Below, in pieces: positions 24,697 to 32,138 of a DNA stretch of 33,673 bases. The DNA lies in the NCBI GenBank assembly GCA_030038075.1, contig JASHPO010000068.1, positions 1-33,673 on the forward strand. The letters run 5' to 3'. This DNA is from Nitrososphaerales archaeon (lineage in GTDB: Archaea > Thermoproteota > Nitrososphaeria > Nitrososphaerales > CADDZS01). The notes beneath the pieces were generated by a model that was not told where the DNA came from, did no database searches, and worked only from the letters and a program-made list of their open reading frames with translations. Positions within the stretch are counted from its first letter, which is position 1. Each line of letters starts with the position of its first letter. Position numbers and translations under genes: made by a program.

Positions 24697-24706
24697 GTTA
24701 AATAAC
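24697..24706. promoter_or_regulatory. Symmetrical TATA-like box between fbp and fba
   Basis: GTTAAATAAC lies 37-42 nt from both start codons and reads as a TATA-like box on either strand (TTAAATAA / TTATTTAA). A second AT patch, CCAAATAAGC (24716-24725), is nearer to the aldolase ATG (about -24) and could serve a leaderless aldolase transcript. Inferred from spacing only. Confidence 0.4.
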
Positions 24707-24743
24707 ACGCGGGAGCCAAATAAGCTATCAGGTGCAATTGAGA

Positions 24744-25535
24744 ATGCCTCGCCACAATTCCGTAACCATGGGTACCTTCTTGCGCGACGGGAAAAGCATG
24801 CTCCTCGCTTATGACCAAGGTTTCGAGCACGGACCTTCTGTTGACTTTAACGACAAGAACGTAGATCCTTCGTACGTGATGGACATTGCCTCCAAGGGAG
24901 GATTCAACGGAATAGTGTTCCAGAAAGGCGTTGCAGAGAAATATTACGACGGCAAGGTTCCGCTGATCGTAAAGGTCAACGCAAAGTCTTCTCTTCCAAA
25001 GGGCGATCCCAACTCCAAACAGAACTGCTCCGTGGAATACGCTGTCACGTCTCTGGGCGCCCGTGCCATCGGTTACACGATTTATCTCGGCAGCCAGCTT
25101 GAGGGAGAAATGTTCCAAGAGTTCGGCGCGATCCAGGAAGAAGCGCACGAGCGTGGCGTTCCCGCCATAGCCTGGGTCTACCCGCGAGGTCAGGCAATCG
25201 CCAATGATTCCTCCAAAGAAATTGTCGCATATGCTGCCCGAGTCGGTCTGGAACTCGGCGCGGACGCGGTCAAAATCAAATACACCGGAGACCCGGAATC
25301 TTTCTCGTGGGCGGTCAAATCCGCGGGAAGAGCTCACGTCTTCATGTCCGGGGGTCCCAAAGCGCCGACTGATCAGGATTTCCTGAACCAAGTCAAGGGT
25401 GTCATTCAGGCTGGAGCGACCGGTCTTGCCGTCGGTAGAAACGTCTGGCAGAACGAAAATCCCGTCCAAATGGCAAATTACCTCAGGCAAATTATATTCG
25501 AAAAGAAAACAGTTGAATCTTTGGTCACTTCGTGA
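24744..25535 (+). CDS. fba: Archaeal class I fructose-bisphosphate aldolase (DhnA type)
   Basis: Cytoplasmic aldolase joining or splitting triose phosphates and fructose-1,6-bisphosphate. Seen: LLAYDQGFEHGPSVDF near the N-terminus, PAIAWVYPRGQAI, the Schiff-base lysine in ADAVKIKYTGDPESF and the phosphate-binding MSGGPKAPTDQDFL and GLAVGRNVWQNENP, all typical of the archaeal DhnA family. Normal length. The frame also offers GTG at 24732, but the ATG at 24744 has GGTG eight bases upstream and is preferred. Divergent partner of fbp. Its stop overlaps the end of the DRG gene by 11 bases. Confidence 0.94.
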   Translation: MPRHNSVTMGTFLRDGKSMLLAYDQGFEHGPSVDFNDKNVDPSYVMDIASKGGFNGIVFQKGVAEKYYDGKVPLIVKVNAKSSLPKGDPNSKQNCSVEYAVTSLGARAIGYTIYLGSQLEGEMFQEFGAIQEEAHERGVPAIAWVYPRGQAIANDSSKEIVAYAARVGLELGADAVKIKYTGDPESFSWAVKSAGRAHVFMSGGPKAPTDQDFLNQVKGVIQAGATGLAVGRNVWQNENPVQMANYLRQIIFEKKTVESLVTS

Positions 25536-26622
25536 CTAGCGTCAGGATATCCTCGTCCATCAGCCTGTGGGTAATCCCGACCTTCTGCCCTCCGAACTTT
25601 ACGCTCCTTCCCCATATCTGGGCGTACTTCAGGTCTTCCTTCATTCTTCTGTGCAGTTTGTTGCACACGTCCAAAACGTTTGATCCGTTTTTCACTATCA
25701 GCGGCTCTTTCATGTCCGCTTCGAGCCCGCGGGGCTTCATGTAGACCCTGATGAAGTTGAGCCTCTGATAGATCTCTTCCTTCAGGGCTCCCATATTGAT
25801 ATTGGTCTCCGCCGAGACCGGCACGAACTTGTACTTGATCTTGCTCGTGATCTCGTTGATAAATCCCGCGTTTACTAGATCGACCTTGTTCATCACCGTA
25901 AGAGACGGGATGTAGACCCTGTTTCCAAGTAATACGTCGACCAGCTGCTCGTCGGTGATGTCTTCCCTGATTATCACCCTCGCGCTGTTCATGTCGTACA
26001 CCCGGAGGATTTCTTTGACTAATTCCTCAGATATTTTCGTGAGCTTCACCTGGACGCTGACGGTTATCCCTCCCGAAGAAGTTTGCTCGATCACGACATT
26101 CGGCGGGCTTTCGTCTGCCCTAATCCCGATGTTCCTGAGCTCGCGCCTCAAAACATTGACCGCCTCTGGCTGGAATACGTCCACGACGAACAAAATCAGG
26201 TCAGCGTTCCTCGCAACTGAGAGCACTCTCTTTCCCAGTCCGCGCCCCGAAGACGCTCCTTCAATTATTCCCGGCAAGTCGAGAACCTGAATTCTGGCAC
26301 CCCTATAATCCATCACTCCGGGGACAACCGTTAGCGTCGTGAATTGGTACGCGGCGACCTTTGATTTCGCGTTTGTTAGCCTGTTTAGTAGGGTTGACTT
26401 GCCCACGCTCGGAAGGCCAACCAGAACGACCGTTGCGTCTCCTGTTTTTTTCACGTCGTAGCCGATCGAACTGCCCCCGCCGCGCGAGGCCTGCTCTTCC
26501 TGCTCGCGTTTTAGTTTCGCTAGCTTCGCTTTCAGAAGGCCGATGTGGTGCTCTGTCTTTTTGTTGACCTGAGTCCTGTGTATGTCGTCCTCGATCTTTT
26601 TGATCTTCTCAGGAATGCCCAA
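25525..26622 (-). CDS. DRG-family GTPase (Obg/DRG type) with TGS domain
   Basis: 365 residues, the length of archaeal/eukaryotic DRG proteins, which associate with translating ribosomes. Coiled, charged N-terminus (1-48) with IEDDIHRTQVNKKTEHHIG, the DRG signature; G1 GLPSVGKST (69-77); DYRGARIQVLDLPGIIEGAS (105-124) covers G3; NKVD (245-248) is G4; TGS domain from about 295 to the end, with the usual final WGRSVKFGGQKVGITHRL. Start is TTG at 26622 (an in-frame TGA lies 27 nt upstream; GGGAG sits eleven bases ahead). The conserved non-coding element copy 2 abuts it, so its mRNA may carry that element as a leader. Confidence 0.95.
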   Translation of the reverse strand: MGIPEKIKKIEDDIHRTQVNKKTEHHIGLLKAKLAKLKREQEEQASRGGGSSIGYDVKKTGDATVVLVGLPSVGKSTLLNRLTNAKSKVAAYQFTTLTVVPGVMDYRGARIQVLDLPGIIEGASSGRGLGKRVLSVARNADLILFVVDVFQPEAVNVLRRELRNIGIRADESPPNVVIEQTSSGGITVSVQVKLTKISEELVKEILRVYDMNSARVIIREDITDEQLVDVLLGNRVYIPSLTVMNKVDLVNAGFINEITSKIKYKFVPVSAETNINMGALKEEIYQRLNFIRVYMKPRGLEADMKEPLIVKNGSNVLDVCNKLHRRMKEDLKYAQIWGRSVKFGGQKVGITHRLMDEDILTLVTK

Positions 26623-26637
26623 ATTTTCATTCTCCCG

Positions 26638-26980
26638 ATTTTCTCAAAACTTCTTTGAAATGCAACAGCAACTTTCTCGACGTTTGACGAGGTATTCGTT
26701 GCGAGAAGACCTGATCTGAAGACCTGTACCCAAGACCTGCCCTAACTCGAAAGACATTAGCTAGCTCCACCCCTCCCCCTGGGGGGTACCCCCTCGTTTT
26801 CAATGATTAATTGCAATGAAACATTTGATATGATACAAATTTTGTATGTCAAGTAACCACCGCGACAGAATAAGGAATCTGGGTACAGAGAGAATTAAGG
26901 TGCAAAGGTACAGCGAGCTTCGTGAGAGACCAGACGTTCGATCGGAAATATAAGGACTAGCTAAATTAAGTAGTTAATTT
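26638..26980 (-). ncRNA. Conserved non-coding element, copy 2 (inverted relative to copy 1)
   Basis: Minus-strand counterpart of the element at 6680-7006, filling most of the 383-nt gap before the DRG gene. Promoter-like CTTATAT is at 26949-26955 with CAAATTAA/TTAATTT ahead. The core (26638-26806) matches copy 1 at roughly four of five positions by eye: GGGGGTACCCCC is a perfect 12-nt palindrome (26782-26793), overlapped by a second C-run/G-run pairing, AGCTAGCT at 26759-26766, three CAGGTCTT motifs (plus-strand AAGACCTG at 26706, 26719, 26732; exact 13-nt steps) and the TCAAACGT-loop hairpin (26675-26692). The final GTTTTGAGAAAA lies ~20 nt before the DRG start. The 5' half is less conserved and differs by a ~20-nt insertion. 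Confidence 0.6.
26949..26980 (-). promoter_or_regulatory. Conserved AT-rich block plus TATA box of element copy 2
   Basis: On the minus strand CAAATTAA, TTAATTT and then CTTATAT in the same order as in copy 1. Conservation of promoter-like bases in otherwise diverged upstream sequence suggests that both copies are transcribed. Confidence 0.5.
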
Positions 26981-27005
26981 GTTAAAGATCAACGTCGTTT
27001 TTTGA

Positions 27006-27794
27006 TCAAAGCTTTCCAATTTCCCAGACCTTCGAAAAGACGTGCCTGTAACAGACAAATCCGATCACCATAAGCAATAGAGATGTACCGACTACGATCG
27101 CAAAGGACTCTGCTGAAAGAAAGCTCCCAGTGGAAATTACCTGCCTCAGAGAGTCAGCTATTTCGCTCAGCGGATTCAAAAGTATCCCCTGTGTAACTCC
27201 CGACGGAAATACAGTTCCGATTACGGAGATCGGATAAAACACGGTGCTCAAACCCAGAGTGAACAGCTGGACCCCCTCGGCGAAGACCCAGTACCTGTCT
27301 CCGCCCTGCGAGAACAGGTTGATGATTGCCGCGACGCCTCCCAGTCCCATAGAGACGACAAACATCAGAGGTATGATCGAGAGAGTCGCTAGAGAGGCCA
27401 GTTTCGGAATTGCTACAAGCGCAACGACCATTAGAATCGATCCGTAAATCGTTCCTCCGAGCCCTGCCGAGAGCATGTGAGCCCAAACGACTTCGTCGAG
27501 ACTCAGCGGCAGGCTGAGGTAGTACTGCGAAACTCCCTGAGCCAAGCCAAGGTGAACCCTTCTGCCGACATCCAGCGCCGCCGCAAACATTCCCGCGACT
27601 ATGACTCCTGGGACAAAGAAGACAAAATAGTCGAAATTCATCATGTTTGTGTAGACAAGACCTGCGACAAACATGTCGGAAATGTTTAGCGCGATCAGCG
27701 TTCCTATGAGCCACTTTGTCCTGAAAAAATAAGAGAGATCTATCAGAAGAACTCTGAACATCGCTTCCCGCTGCGAAATCACCTGTAATGTCAC
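27006..27794 (-). CDS. ABC-2 type transporter permease (second of pair)
   Basis: About 262 residues with six hydrophobic segments and the ABC-2 permease layout (DLSYFFRTKWLIGTLIALNI, later GVSQYYLSLPLSLDEVVWAH, with the S-L-P-L loop of the family, and LLNPLSEIADSLRQV). A longer frame to 27860 exists, but the GTG at 27792-27794 overlaps the preceding permease's TGA by GTGA, the coupling seen throughout the window, so that start is chosen. Last gene of a three-gene exporter operon. Substrate unknown. Confidence 0.85.
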   Translation of the reverse strand: MTLQVISQREAMFRVLLIDLSYFFRTKWLIGTLIALNISDMFVAGLVYTNMMNFDYFVFFVPGVIVAGMFAAALDVGRRVHLGLAQGVSQYYLSLPLSLDEVVWAHMLSAGLGGTIYGSILMVVALVAIPKLASLATLSIIPLMFVVSMGLGGVAAIINLFSQGGDRYWVFAEGVQLFTLGLSTVFYPISVIGTVFPSGVTQGILLNPLSEIADSLRQVISTGSFLSAESFAIVVGTSLLLMVIGFVCYRHVFSKVWEIGKL

Positions 27795-28558
27795 GACGAC
27801 TTTACGCCTTCGACTACATGCGATATGAGAAACATTCCCGCAAACACCGTCCCCACGCATAGCGCTAGTACGACTGCTATGCCCAGTACCGGATTGATCA
27901 GAATGGACGTGTCCAGTCCGATCGAATATCGGAAGAGATCAGCTCCGTAAGTTACGGGGTTTGCAAGCGAAACGTCCGCTATGCCCCGGGTCATCGATGA
28001 CAGTGGGTAATTCATCGTGCTGAAGCGTATCAAAAGCGCGCTGAGCGCGGCAACTATTGCGCTGTAAATGTCGAAAGATCTGAAGGCGACAACAGAAAGA
28101 GACACCATGAGTCCAATGATTCCTATCGTAATCAGAGTCAGGACTACAATCGAGGAAATTAGGGCAGCTCCCGAAAACAATCCGCTTAGGTACAGAACTA
28201 TGATCAGTGGAGGCAGAACGTGAGACATGCTCACGATCACTCCCAGCATGACCTGCTCCAAAAAAAGCTCGTTTCGCTTTATCGGAAGAGAGAGTATGTA
28301 GCGTAGCCTACCTTCCTGAGCGCTCTCGACGAATCTCCTTCCGTTCCACGTGGCGACGTTGAAAGACGCGAGAATCAAAAGGCCAGTGCCGTAGTAATAA
28401 TAGTAGTTGTCAAGCGAAACTACTAGCCTCGACAAAATTGCGCCATAAACGAAAAACTGGAATCCGAAGTAAATCCAGGGATAGACGACCCACCCTATCG
28501 AGTCGAATGCTTCTCTCAGATCAAAGCGTAGAAGTGTGGCGATCTCGGATTTGCTCAT
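27791..28558 (-). CDS. ABC-2 type transporter permease (first of pair)
   Basis: 255 residues, about six membrane segments, with RFVESAQEGRLRYILSLPIK, the same E-G-x-x-x-Y-x-x-S-L-P motif as in the next permease, and AVIDxxP-like ends (LANPVTYGADLFRYSIG). The two permeases are diverged homologues and would form a heterodimeric channel with the ATPase encoded just upstream. Its ATG directly abuts the ATPase stop codon. Confidence 0.88.
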   Translation of the reverse strand: MSKSEIATLLRFDLREAFDSIGWVVYPWIYFGFQFFVYGAILSRLVVSLDNYYYYYGTGLLILASFNVATWNGRRFVESAQEGRLRYILSLPIKRNELFLEQVMLGVIVSMSHVLPPLIIVLYLSGLFSGAALISSIVVLTLITIGIIGLMVSLSVVAFRSFDIYSAIVAALSALLIRFSTMNYPLSSMTRGIADVSLANPVTYGADLFRYSIGLDTSILINPVLGIAVVLALCVGTVFAGMFLISHVVEGVKSS

Positions 28559-29500
28559 TTACCTCTGACCTTCAGTGTACTTTAAGAACACGTCATCGAG
28601 AGACGGCTCCGTCACCTTAATCGATCTCACCTTCACGCCTAAACTGTGCATACTGTCGGTCATGAGTGGTAACCAATCCTCGGATCTGTTAACCCTAACA
28701 CTAATTTTATTGGAATCAACAATAGCGAGACCTTCCGTGCCGGGCAAAGTTCGAATTCGTTCCAGTTCTTCGGCTTCTGTGGCATCCGCGAATTCGAGGT
28801 CAACAATGTCGCCTCCCTTCACTGTGTCTTTGAGATTCTCGATCGAGTCCGTTACAAGATCGTGACCTCTTGCAAATATTGTGATGTGATCGGCGAGGTA
28901 TTCCGCTTCCCTTACTTCGTTTGTGGCGACTATGACAGTCGATCCTTTTTCCTTGAGTTCGATTATCTTGTCCCATATCATTCTCTTGCCGTCTAGATCG
29001 ACCATAGTTGTCGGTTCGTCGAATATCGCGAGCTTCGGACTATAGACGAAGAGCTTTGCAACTTCTAGTCTCTTTGCCTGTCCTCCGGAAAGATGCATGA
29101 ACTTTGTATCTCTCGAATTCCAGAGCTCAAAGTCCTTCATTGTTTGCCGAACAATCTTCTCTCTTTCACCGCCATTTACGCCGTACATTGACGCGTGGAA
29201 GGAAAGAATGTGAGCGGGTTTGTGTCTCCAGAACCCCCGCGGATCTTGGAATGAGATCGAGGAAACCTGCCGAACGTTGAGCGGTTCCTTGACAATGTCG
29301 TAACCCATCACCAAGGCAGTACCGGAGGTCGGCCTTAGCACTGTGGAAATGAGCTGAAGGAAAGTCGTCTTCCCCGAGCCGTTTGGACCCAGTATGACGA
29401 GAATTTTTCCCTTCTTCACGTTCAGATTGAGTTTGTTCAGAGCAATCCTTTCTCCGTAGGACTTTGTTAATTCTCGAGTCGCGACCGCCCATTCTTCCAT
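28559..29500 (-). CDS. ABC transporter ATP-binding protein with atypical switch residue
   Basis: 313 residues, first gene of the exporter operon. Walker A GPNGSGKT (38-45), signature LSGGQ (137-141) and Walker B LAIFDEP (157-163, with catalytic Glu162) are intact. The switch-loop histidine is replaced: where exporters read S-T-H-x-x-x-E-A-E, this protein reads ATNEVREAE (Asn194). After Walker B it reads TTMVDLD where TANLDP is usual (altered D-loop). A ~95-residue C-terminal extension resembles the DUF4162 tail. In paired-permease systems such changes can mean altered ATP hydrolysis. Upstream 29501-29855 holds the promoter and a hairpin but no gene. Confidence 0.9.
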   Translation of the reverse strand: MEEWAVATRELTKSYGERIALNKLNLNVKKGKILVILGPNGSGKTTFLQLISTVLRPTSGTALVMGYDIVKEPLNVRQVSSISFQDPRGFWRHKPAHILSFHASMYGVNGGEREKIVRQTMKDFELWNSRDTKFMHLSGGQAKRLEVAKLFVYSPKLAIFDEPTTMVDLDGKRMIWDKIIELKEKGSTVIVATNEVREAEYLADHITIFARGHDLVTDSIENLKDTVKGGDIVDLEFADATEAEELERIRTLPGTEGLAIVDSNKISVRVNRSEDWLPLMTDSMHSLGVKVRSIKVTEPSLDDVFLKYTEGQR

Positions 29501-29751
29501 AGTCTCTTACCTTCATCGTAACTTCCTTGTTATCATTCACTTAGCGAAATGCCGAGCTAAATTCTGCTCCAGCAGCATATGCGACGGAATATCTCGACAA
29601 TGTATCCGAGACGGAAAGGACTTTTGCGATATGATCTGATTTCAATTTATCGTTATCATGAATTTAGTCTTGGAACGTACTTCGTCGAGGCTGAGACGGT
29701 TCTTGAAACTCTATAATCCGATAACCCTAGCTCATCGATCAGATTAAGACT

Positions 29752-29779
29752 AATTGTCCGGCTTTAATCGCCGACAATT
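29752..29779. repeat. Inverted repeat / hairpin upstream of the ABC exporter operon
   Basis: AATTGT-C-CGGC, loop TTTAATC, GCCG-ACAATT: ten base pairs with one bulged C. It lies in the 355-nt gene-free stretch between the small zinc-binding gene and the ABC operon, ~250 nt before the ATPase start. It lacks a T-run, so an operator or RNA hairpin is as likely as a terminator. Confidence 0.4.
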
Positions 29780-29855
29780 GCCTAGGCAGCCGAGTGTGAT
29801 AACAAAAGGAATAGATTTCACATTAGACCGCAGATTTTAACATCATAAACGCTAT

Positions 29856-30128
29856 TCAAGCTTCTAACTTGTGAGCCGCTTGCAGATGGTTCAGATAAAT
29901 CCATTCTTCTATCGGGATTCCGCGTCCTTTCTCGACTTCGTTTTTCACATAGTTACATAGAGGGCACTCGTTTCGTTTTCGTGCTGCCATGCCAAATCGG
30001 TGAATCGCCGGGGTGGTGTGATTCTGTTCGGAATGTTTTTGTTTCCTCTGCTTTGGCGTCTCGGCCTCCATTTCCGTAAGATCTTGAGAATCGTTCAATT
30101 CATGGTCTACCATTCGCGAGTGCCTCAT
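29856..30128 (-). CDS. Small protein with a C2H2-like zinc-binding motif
   Basis: 90 residues. The N-terminal half is polar and probably disordered (Gln/Lys/Glu/Thr-rich). The C-terminal part carries NECPLCNYVKNEVEKGRG and then IYLNHLQAAH: a CxxC pair followed by H-x4-H about 22 residues later, a plausible single zinc-finger-like site. ATG at 30128 or ATG five codons later. Fourteen bases after the end of another short frame on the same strand. No known family. Confidence 0.5.
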   Translation of the reverse strand: MRHSRMVDHELNDSQDLTEMEAETPKQRKQKHSEQNHTTPAIHRFGMAARKRNECPLCNYVKNEVEKGRGIPIEEWIYLNHLQAAHKLEA

Positions 30129-30142
30129 TTGATAACTTTTGG

Positions 30143-30280
30143 TCAGGTACGTCGTTGATTTTCAACCGGTTTCACGTCGGTTCCCTGTACTATGTCCTGA
30201 TGTCGGCAGGCTTCGATTATTCTGCGTGCTTCGGGAGAGAGGAAGCGCTGCTTTGCTTCATGATCTTCAACTTTTGACAA
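30143..30280 (-). CDS. Possible 45-residue protein upstream of the zinc-binding gene
   Basis: Short frame starting TTG at 30280: SKVEDHEAKQRFLSPEARRI then IEACRHQDIVQGTDVKPVEN, ending with TGA. The composition is protein-like (balanced, helical, no low-complexity), and an AT-rich GAGATAAAG lies ~20-25 nt ahead as a candidate leaderless promoter. It would form a two-gene unit with the next small gene. Too short to be sure. The rest of 30281-30469 holds nothing else. Confidence 0.3.
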   Translation of the reverse strand: MSKVEDHEAKQRFLSPEARRIIEACRHQDIVQGTDVKPVENQRRT

Positions 30281-30469
30281 GGACTGCGATTAGCCCTTTA
30301 TCTCGGTATTTATTGACAAAGGCGCTCAAAACAGTACCACCAATCCGTATCCATCGGCGCTATATGGAACGAAGTCTAACGAAACAATCCGACTTGTTTT
30401 CTAAAATATGTCACCTGAATTCGAAGACAGAATAAGCTTTTAACTAGGGTTGACCTGCACGACGAAGCT

Positions 30470-30688
30470 ATGAACGAAGTTAACTTGTCTTCGAATTCCG
30501 GAGAGATAAAGAAGAACGCGATTATTGCAAGAACCAAGCAGCTTCTGACCGATAATAAGAATTGGGAGATTAGCTGGGCGTGGGGCTCGAAAGTGGCTCC
30601 GGACGAGCTAAAAAATGAAAGAGAAAGTATGTTTTCAAAGTTCGCCGAAGATGTTTTGCTGATTTGTCGGGTGGAATCGCCACCCTAG
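30470..30688 (+). CDS. Small hypothetical protein
   Basis: 72 residues: MNEVNLSSNSGEIKKNAIIA, ISWAWGSKVAPDELKNERES, then FAEDVLLICRV. No domain recognised; soluble and mixed-charge. A TATA-like CTTTTAAC about 30 nt before the ATG gives the leaderless spacing seen elsewhere in the window and supports expression. Confidence 0.45.
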   Translation: MNEVNLSSNSGEIKKNAIIARTKQLLTDNKNWEISWAWGSKVAPDELKNERESMFSKFAEDVLLICRVESPP

Positions 30689-30791
30689 ATGCTGAAATAG
30701 GCCAATTAATAGAACAAAAAAGAAAAGCGAAGGGACTGAATTACTTCGCTTTTCCCCTGCTGCAGCATTGTCCCAGCTTCCAGTCCATGAA

Positions 30792-31844
30792 TTACGGGCC
30801 AGAGCTCAGCCAGGTGACCTGAAATGATGCGTCGTTATCAGAGCTTCCATCAGGGACGCCGTAACCGTAGGATGATCCGAGCACCGATGGCTGGGCCTTT
30901 GCATATGCTAGGGTTTCTGTTTGGGGTGTCGGGCACAGCGCTGAACATTCTTGGTTGAACCCAAAGTTATAGTCGACCATCAATAGCCAGTAGACATTCG
31001 GGCCCCACCCTCCCAAGGGATGTGTGACGCCGCCGATTGTTGCGCTGGCGTCGAAAAATTGAACTTGATTGGTCTGTGTCAGTGCCAGAAATCCGTTAAA
31101 GTACGCAGATTCTGCAATCCACTCCGCCGAGTCCGTTTCAGCGCCAGCGACAGCAGTTGGAGCGCTCGTGTAGCTCTTGTGTGAGGTAAGATCCGTAATT
31201 GTTGTGCTGAAAAGTTGTTTCGCTGCGTTGTAAGTAACTTGAGCTGACATCACATCGCCTGCGCTAACGTTGAAGACCGAGTACGAGGGAGCAGGGTAGA
31301 ACTCGTACCACGCGTAGTAATATGTCTGTCCGTAATAACAATCTGAAGATGTGCCAGTCTGCTCCACGGTCTGACTGACGAATCCATCTATCCCGACCCA
31401 GTCAGCCATATCATACCAAGTCTTCTCGTTATCTTGACACGATGAACCTGTAGAGCCGCCACCTTGGACTATCGCCGGTACTACCCACGAACCTTGGACT
31501 TCTGTTACTGTGCCTGGTGCGGCTTCCAAGTTGGAACAGCTCGATGAAGGTACACAGACAGCGTAGCCACCCCAGTTGTAGGAGGCTAAGCAATTACTGT
31601 CAGCCAAAGGGCACCCGTCGGGACCTGCAAATAAAGATCCAGATGTACTAGCAGGTACCATTGTATGCGAGAGATGGAAGGGCCTACTCGAGGCAGCTAG
31701 AGCGGAGCTAGCTGCGCCGGTTGAATTACTCTTGGAAGTTGCCACAGATGTTGCAAGTGCTCCGCTGACAAGTAGAATGGACAGAAGAGCAATTGACAGA
31801 AAACCAACTTTATTTCTTTTTGAAAAGAAATTTAGGAATGGCAT
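30792..31844 (-). CDS. Secreted glutamic peptidase, family G1 (eqolisin)
   Basis: 350 residues. Signal peptide with basic start and hydrophobic core (KRNKVGFLSIALLSILLVSG), short Ser/Ala-rich propeptide-like stretch, then the G1 domain: SYNWGGYAV (88-96), EVQGSWVVP (115-123), DWVGIDG (148-154), EQTGTSSDC with the catalytic Gln162 (equivalent to Gln53 of scytalidoglutamic peptidase, LQTG), YYYAWYEFYP (175-184), and SAEWIAE with the catalytic Glu241 (equivalent to Glu136). Both dyad residues are present, so an active acid protease is expected outside the cell. The family was first known from fungi; the presence here suggests protein scavenging under acidic conditions. Eight cysteines could form disulfides. 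Confidence 0.87.
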   Translation of the reverse strand: MPFLNFFSKRNKVGFLSIALLSILLVSGALATSVATSKSNSTGAASSALAASSRPFHLSHTMVPASTSGSLFAGPDGCPLADSNCLASYNWGGYAVCVPSSSCSNLEAAPGTVTEVQGSWVVPAIVQGGGSTGSSCQDNEKTWYDMADWVGIDGFVSQTVEQTGTSSDCYYGQTYYYAWYEFYPAPSYSVFNVSAGDVMSAQVTYNAAKQLFSTTITDLTSHKSYTSAPTAVAGAETDSAEWIAESAYFNGFLALTQTNQVQFFDASATIGGVTHPLGGWGPNVYWLLMVDYNFGFNQECSALCPTPQTETLAYAKAQPSVLGSSYGYGVPDGSSDNDASFQVTWLSSGP

Positions 31845-31903
31845 TGATCCGCAAACAGTAGCCGATTATTTAACAATTCTGAGATTATAAAATACGGACA
31901 TGG

Positions 31904-32092
31904 TTACGCCGCGCGATTTTCACGGACTGATCGTCCCGCCTGCTTTTTGACACGTGGGCGAATGGTAACTCCCAATTTGGCGCCTCTACGGTGATCATCT
32001 CTGAATGCCCAAGTAAGGCGCAATCGATTTTCATCCTTTCTTAGGTCAGGATCAAGATCAACGATCGGATAGTTTTCTTGTATTTCAACCAA
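31904..32092 (-). CDS. Possible small charged protein (doubtful)
   Basis: 62 residues from a TTG: PIVDLDPDLRKDENRLRLTW and a basic end (RPRVKKQAGRSVRENRA). It looks protein-like but the TTG is only a few bases behind TATA-like TTATA, which would be the promoter position for a start further in. No recognised family. Confidence 0.28.
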   Translation of the reverse strand: MVEIQENYPIVDLDPDLRKDENRLRLTWAFRDDHRRGAKLGVTIRPRVKKQAGRSVRENRAA

Positions 32093-32138
32093 TATAACTA
32101 GAGGTCATGCATTATTATCAATTGGATAATGGTTCCAT

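Noticed and set aside
24675-25490. Long antisense frame across the aldolase gene
   Set aside because: Shadow of the strongly supported fba gene.
30139-30435. 98-codon plus-strand frame
   Set aside because: Composition is unprotein-like, and the opposite strand holds a more plausible short frame.
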